A stretch of DNA of 64,000 nucleotides from Pardosa pseudoannulata (taxonomy: Eukaryota; Arthropoda; Arachnida; Araneae; Lycosidae), in contig CM063503.1 of the NCBI GenBank assembly GCA_032207245.1, positions 103,303,004 through 103,367,003 of the forward strand, given 5' to 3'. The notes beneath the pieces are model-generated. The model ran no database searches, had not been told where the DNA came from, and saw only the letters and a program-made list of their open reading frames with translations. Made by a program: the position numbers and the translations under genes. Shown in pieces: positions 59,771 through 64,000 of this stretch. Every line of letters starts with the position of its first letter. Position 1 is the first letter of the stretch.

Positions 59771-60581
59771 CAGTGCCTCTCAACCTTCTTTGGACCATGC
59801 CCCATTGAGTCACTTTTAAGTATTTGATGCCCCCACTTAGTTGAACATATTTTATAAGTAGTTTCTAGGAATTGAACCGAACAAGAATATACTTATACAG
59901 ATATCGCCTTGATCAGCAACGTACACTACAGGTTTTATTAATATGAATTTTCAAAAAATTTAAAAAATTAAGTTTTAAATATATAAAAGTATAAAAATAT
60001 AAAAGATATATATTAAAATTCTGAGGTAATGAAACACTCAAATTTTTTTTAAAGTACAGTAAACTGAAGGTAGGTATCGAATGCAAGCTAACGGAATGAA
60101 TCTGAAGAAAAATAGCATAAACTTAAATTCTTGCGATTTATAAGATTTTGCATTAGGCACAAATTCAGTTAGCTTTCGTCTCAAATCCTAGCCGAATGGT
60201 AGAGCGCTGCTGCTCATTACCGGAATTCATGGGTTCGAATCCTGCTCATGGCATTGATGTTCACGTCGCCGGCCGTACGTGGGTCCGTCGTGTAGTAAAA
60301 CAGTAGACCGTAGCGTTCTAGACCCAATCGGTCTCAAATCCCCTCGTTTGTGGATATCTAGTGAATTTCTTTTCTACAGTACCAAATCATTTACAGTACT
60401 AAAACCACATTTCAGTAATTATGAGGCTTGAAATTGTAATGGTTTTCTTCCAAAACGAGTTGAATTTGAGTATTTAACCTCAGTCTCATCCCAATGCAAT
60501 TTTGTCACCCCTGAAATGCCCACCTGAAAACCTGTATGCCCCATTGATATAACGTATGCGCTACGTTGAGAAGAAGCATTG
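59771..60581. mobile_element. hAT-like non-autonomous element carrying a SINE
   Basis: Left end CAGTGCCTCTCAACCTTCTT, followed by TTGGACCATGCCCC. The right end in reverse complement is CAATGCTTCTTCTCAACGTA. The CAGTG..TCTCAACCTT terminus is characteristic of the Charlie-type hAT group. Flanks CTTTAGTT (59763-59770) and GTCTAGTT (60582-60589) match at 6 of 8 positions, consistent with an aged 8-bp duplication. There is no transposase. A SINE sits inside at 60189-60330. Confidence 0.78.
60189..60330 (+). repeat. tRNA-derived SINE with 11-bp target duplication
   Basis: Head TAGCCGAATGGTAGAGCGCT (A box), ATGGGTTCGAATCCTGCTCA (B box), then a shortened tail with GTAGTAAAACAGTAGACCGT and AGCGTTCTAGACCCAA. 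It is flanked by perfect GTCTCAAATCC at 60178-60188 and 60331-60341. The middle of the tail differs from 40216-40391 (GCCGGCCGTACGTGGGTCCG), so it is probably another subfamily. Confidence 0.9.
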
Positions 60582-61029
60582 GTCTAGTTGAAGTTGATGG
60601 TTAGCAAGCGGAAAAATTTTGAAAATAGATAAACTAATTTCACTAATAGGTATATTATAAATACGCCAAATTATTTAAGCATTCTTGAACTAGTTATGGC
60701 TATTTTATTCTTGGCAGCTATACTTACGTATCTTGCAAAACTGAAACTATTAACTTGTTATTATATTGTCTATAAACTTCGTGGAGAATAACTGAAAGAT
60801 TAGGAGTAAAGTGTTGAAATTTTGTAATCAGTAAATTGTATAATAATATAAAACAAGGTAAAAATAAAAGAATATTCAAGGGAGTAAGTGCATGATTCGG
60901 AAACAAATTGAATTGCGCAAAAAAGTGAAACAATATTAAAAAAAATTATCAGTACCGAAAAATGCATTGTGTACAAAATATTTAAAAAAAAAAGTACAAA
61001 AGCAAGTACCAACTGTCAGCTCTGACACT

Positions 61030-62796
61030 ACGTTTACACGAGTCAAGTAGGTCAGTCAAGTAGAAAGTACTACTTGACTCGTGTAAAAGATTCTGGTCAT
61101 GTCAAGTACAGTAGAACCTCGATTAACCGAGGTTTCTGTTAACAGAGTCAATAAGGAAGTTTAATTTTTTTTCTCCTTTCCAAAATGAGCTTGGAAAAAT
61201 TATATCCATTTTAGTTCGTTGTCCTTGTTACAGGCACTTCTTCCCCACAAAAGCACTCAACTTCCAAGAAATATTACACCCTTTATAAATCTTTTTAGCT
61301 TTGAAACATAAGTTTATATATGTTTATTTTTATAATTTAAAGAACGGTCTATTGTTTTTTACTTTAAAAGTTACTTAAATTCGCAAGCATGGAAGGTTTT
61401 TATACATGGTTTCTATTAACCGAGATTTCCGATATCCGAGGTACTAGCGGTCCCAATTAGCTCTGATAATCTTCTACTGTAGTTTTTTACGGTGGGCAAG
61501 TAACTTGACTGAAATGAGGCGAGTAAAGTAGTGATGTATGAAGTATGAATGAAGTCTGTAGCATTTCGCTATTGGCAGCTATCGTTTGTTTGTTTTTAGT
61601 ACGTGGACTTTGTTTTCATTTCAGTACACTACAGATATTAGAAAATAAAAATAATTAAAAAATTAAAATTTAAACGAAAGGTAAAACATGGAACATAAAT
61701 TTTCCATCCGTTCAAATTGTTCCACTTAATGGATAAAATAATGGATAACCCTACAACTGGTAATTAAAGTAACTCGAAACAAATTAACTCTTTTAAAAAT
61801 AAAATTTATTCTTACTGTAAAAATGTAAGTAATACTTTTTTATAATATTAAGGGGTGTCATTACTTTTATGCAACTGCAAGTGGAACAATTTTTGTTTCT
61901 TTTCGGCTTAACAATTTTTTATTACAATCTAAACTGCTTGAAATTTTAAATATTTGTTCTTTATGTCACGTTAAACATTTTCTTATGTTTCTCTTGTTTT
62001 TGGAAAAAAATTTCAGTTACGTGCTTGTTTTTAAAATTTCGCTGACACATTGTCTACTGAACAGATAAATAAAATAATATAAAAGGAAATATTACTTATT
62101 TTTAACTGTTAAGTGAAAGAATTAAATGCAGAAACGTTGATAAATATTCACAAATGTTATTACATTATTCATCATAAAATTTAATTTAAAAAAGAATATT
62201 AGTAGAATGATTCTAATATGCGTACGCAATTTCTGGAAGAATGGATTGAATCATAGCTTTATATTGCATATTTTGCATGCTTATTTTTATTTTTTTAATC
62301 TAATTTCTAAAGATTTAAAACAACTGTCCACTTTCTCTGAACATTTTCCCTCTTACATCCAAAGGAATATTACGGAAAAATTATTTCCTGCTAAACGCAT
62401 TGCTGACTTTACTAAATATCTTAAAATCCACCCTCTTTAATCAATCAATTTAATAGTATCAACCATATTCTTTTCTAAATATTCTACTCGCAGAACATCT
62501 GCTAAAATCAGCATCTGCTAAATTGAACACCTGCGTATGAAAAGTATAAATATTACACCTGGAGAATAAATTTTCAAATAAAGCTAAAATAATATGTTAA
62601 AACTGCATTTTAAATTCTATAAGTACCAAATTATTTTTTTAAAGGAAAAAAAATTAGATACTCTTAAAACTTACCATATATGGAATTTCCTTAGAGCATC
62701 ATAATATATTTTCGCGAAAATTTTAATTCAAAATGTGCAGTAGTTCTTGTTTAGAGGCACGTTACTTGACTCGCAACTTGACTACGTGTAAACAGT
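61030..62796. mobile_element. TIR element of unknown superfamily
   Basis: Left end CGTTTACACGAGTCAAGTAG, then GTCAGTCAAGTAG. The right end in reverse complement is CTGTTTACACGTAGTCAAGT, then TGCGAGTCAAGTAAC. The two align over about 33 bp with few differences. The left end also contains a perfect 18-bp inverted repeat (61033-61050 versus 61070-61087). Internal ORF 62207-62440 (77 codons) is unrecognised. A pogo-type MITE is nested at 61109-61479. Target duplication not determined. Confidence 0.65.
61109..61479. mobile_element. pogo/Tigger-like MITE, nested, with TA duplication
   Basis: Left end CAGTAGAACCTCGATTAACC. The right end in reverse complement is CAGTAGAAGATTATCAGAGC. Internal CTCGGTTAATAGAAACC and CCGAGATTTCCGATATCCGAGG repeats occur. 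TA flanks both sides (61107-61108, 61480-61481). The 371 bp have no transposase. Termini and target site are typical of Tigger/pogo MITEs. Confidence 0.85.
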
Positions 62797-62829
62797 CTTC
62801 AAGCTATATCTGAATCAAGTAAAGTAAGA

Positions 62830-63019
62830 TATTTCTTAAGCCCGACCCATCCTAAGCCATACGGAGATGATGACTAACCGTCATGATAGCAATCGAGCCC
62901 AACACAAAACAACAAAACAGACCTAACCGTTAATTTAGAAATCGACTGAAGCCAGACCACCAAGCTGGATCCACTGAGACATCCCTCGACAAGAGCCATC
63001 CGCTCTTTATTATATTAAT
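62830..63019 (-). repeat. 3' UTR of the non-LTR retrotransposon
   Basis: Follows the decayed ORF on the minus strand and is GC-richer than its flank (for example GATGGCTCTTGTCGAGGGAT, GACGGTTAGTCATCATCTCC). The 3' boundary near 62830 is inferred from the return to AT-rich DNA. No target duplication is available because the 5' end lies outside the window. Confidence 0.5.
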
Positions 63020-63394
63020 TTATACATAATAAATATATTCATACAGAAAAATATAACAAAGAAAATTATATACATTAGGTAAACTGTCTAAAGACAGTTT
63101 AACAAAGTATTCAATTAATAGAATCAATCCTCGACGAGATTTTGCCGAGTTACAGAGGTTGAAAACAGCAACTTGCTGAAAATTAACAGGAAAATAGTTA
63201 TGTCTAATATAGTCTACAAGTTCACATTTATAGATCATATGCAATAAATTTCTTTCATCTTTATTACACCAACATCTAGAAGATTTCCCGAAGAATCGAG
63301 ATTGATAAGATGGAATTGCTCCATGACCTGTGAAAATTTGATTAATGTAAAAATTTTTCGAGTCTTCTTTCGCTGACTTTAGGACAGAAACCAA
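63020..63394 (-). pseudogene. C-terminal zinc-knuckle segment of the same non-LTR element, frameshifted
   Basis: Reads INQIFTGHGAIPSYQSRF, then CWCNKDERNLLHMIYKCE. The TGHG..YL.rF motif followed by C-x-C-x8-H-x4-C is the standard C-terminus of RNase H-carrying non-LTR polyproteins. It lies in a different frame from the RNase H part, so the element carries at least one frameshift. A Cys/Leu tail after the knuckle is beyond the usual end. Confidence 0.8.
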
Positions 63395-63962
63395 AAGTTT
63401 TTCTTCCAGTAGCGCCTTCAGCCCAGTTTTCTTGCCATTTCTTTAGTGTATGGAAGTGCACCATCTTCTTAATTTGCTGATATGTCCACTTTACTTCAAT
63501 ATCGACAAAATCTCTATTTGTTGCTTCCTTGGCTAAGACATAGACCATTTCGTTATATGTTACACCCACATGGGCCTTGACCCATTCCAAGTTTATTTTC
63601 GAACCTATGTTTCTAATTTTCATTCTTCTTATATCATTAATAATAATATTTGTTTCACTACCAATAGCCTGCAGAGCTGAGAGGGAATCTGTTCTAATAT
63701 ATACGTTATCTAAATTGTATATTTGTATATAATCTATAGCTTTGGAAATTGCCAAAAGCTCAGTTTTAAAGACTGTACAATTACTACTAACTTTATAACA
63801 TCCTCTATGTTTCACCTTATTATCCAAAATAACAATAAATGCAAACCTTGCCTGTTTATTTAACCTAGATCCTTTGGTATAAATCATTGATCTCTCTATC
63901 TCTAGGTCGGACTTCCATTTTATACTGTACGCCTTCCAAGGGGGATTATTGTAAAATCCCAA
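63342..63962 (-). pseudogene. RNase H domain of a non-LTR retrotransposon, decayed
   Basis: The ORF shows the RNase H layout. YTKGSRLNKQARFAFIV stands where functional enzymes have YTDGS; FKTELLAISKAIDYI has the catalytic Glu; RTDSLSALQAI has the catalytic Asp. LEWVKAHVGVTYNEM is followed by VYVLAKEAT where NE.AD.LAKEA is expected. Thus the first Asp (D to K) and the last Asp (D to Y) of the active site are changed. An in-frame stop lies just upstream (63963-63965). The element belongs with jockey/R1/I-type elements bearing a C-terminal RNase H. Its reverse transcriptase should lie beyond the right edge. Confidence 0.85.
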
Positions 63963-64000
63963 TCAACATCGCTGTATAGTATAATATCATTATCTAATAC

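Noticed and set aside
60724..61012. Two overlapping Phe/Leu-rich minus-strand ORFs
   Set aside because: Low-complexity hydrophobic translations of AT-rich DNA; no motif and no conservation evidence.

Overview
The window is eukaryotic nuclear DNA. It is strongly AT-rich, carries one spliced gene with consensus GT-AG introns, and is full of (TA)n/(TG)n microsatellites, tRNA-derived SINEs and decayed DNA transposons. No bacterial operon or CRISPR array is visible. The gene, the repeat style (pogo, hAT, piggyBac, RNase H-bearing non-LTR element) and the base composition fit an invertebrate, most likely an arthropod such as an arachnid. The organism is inferred, not shown.

The only gene I can assemble confidently is a RAD23-type ubiquitin shuttle factor on the + strand (ten coding exons, 15003-37081, 345 codons plus stop). 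It has an N-terminal ubiquitin-like domain, UBA1 and a C-terminal UBA2. All nine exon junctions agree in phase and a polyadenylation signal follows. The assembled model lacks the XPC-binding (STI1-like) domain normally found between the two UBA domains. Intron 4 holds an extra GC-richer candidate exon that would splice in frame onto the UBA1 exon, possibly giving a form without the ubiquitin-like domain. The introns hold a TA-flanked pogo/Tigger-like transposon with a transposase remnant (intron 2), three + strand SINE copies (introns 2, 4 and 6), a C31-A-C24 tract (intron 4) and a nest of CAGGG-ended elements (intron 7).

Left flank (1-15 kb): AT-rich DNA with microsatellites, a SINE, a copy of a roughly 600-700 bp repeat ('family B' here), two GC-richer blocks of unknown origin, and an unrecognised overlapping ORF pair at 10.6-11.2 kb.

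Right flank (37-64 kb): mostly repeats. Family B has four more copies, two of them forming a large inverted pair at 43-44.3 kb. One copy was interrupted by a SINE that left a 13-bp target duplication. There are also a Tigger-like element (44.4-45.2 kb), a 19-bp minisatellite (52.6 kb), a 231-bp tandem repeat (54.5-55.8 kb), a hAT-type MITE with an 8-bp duplication (56.8 kb), a piggyBac transposase fossil (58.3 kb), a second hAT-like element carrying a SINE with its own duplication (59.8-60.6 kb), a TIR element containing a nested pogo MITE (61.0-62.8 kb) and the 3' end of a decayed non-LTR retrotransposon running off the right edge. Small candidate exons at 50.4, 53.4 and 56.3 kb hint at another + strand gene but are unproven.

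I found no multi-gene novel system. The most interesting items are the XPC-domain-less RAD23 model, its candidate alternative exon and the layered transposon history.
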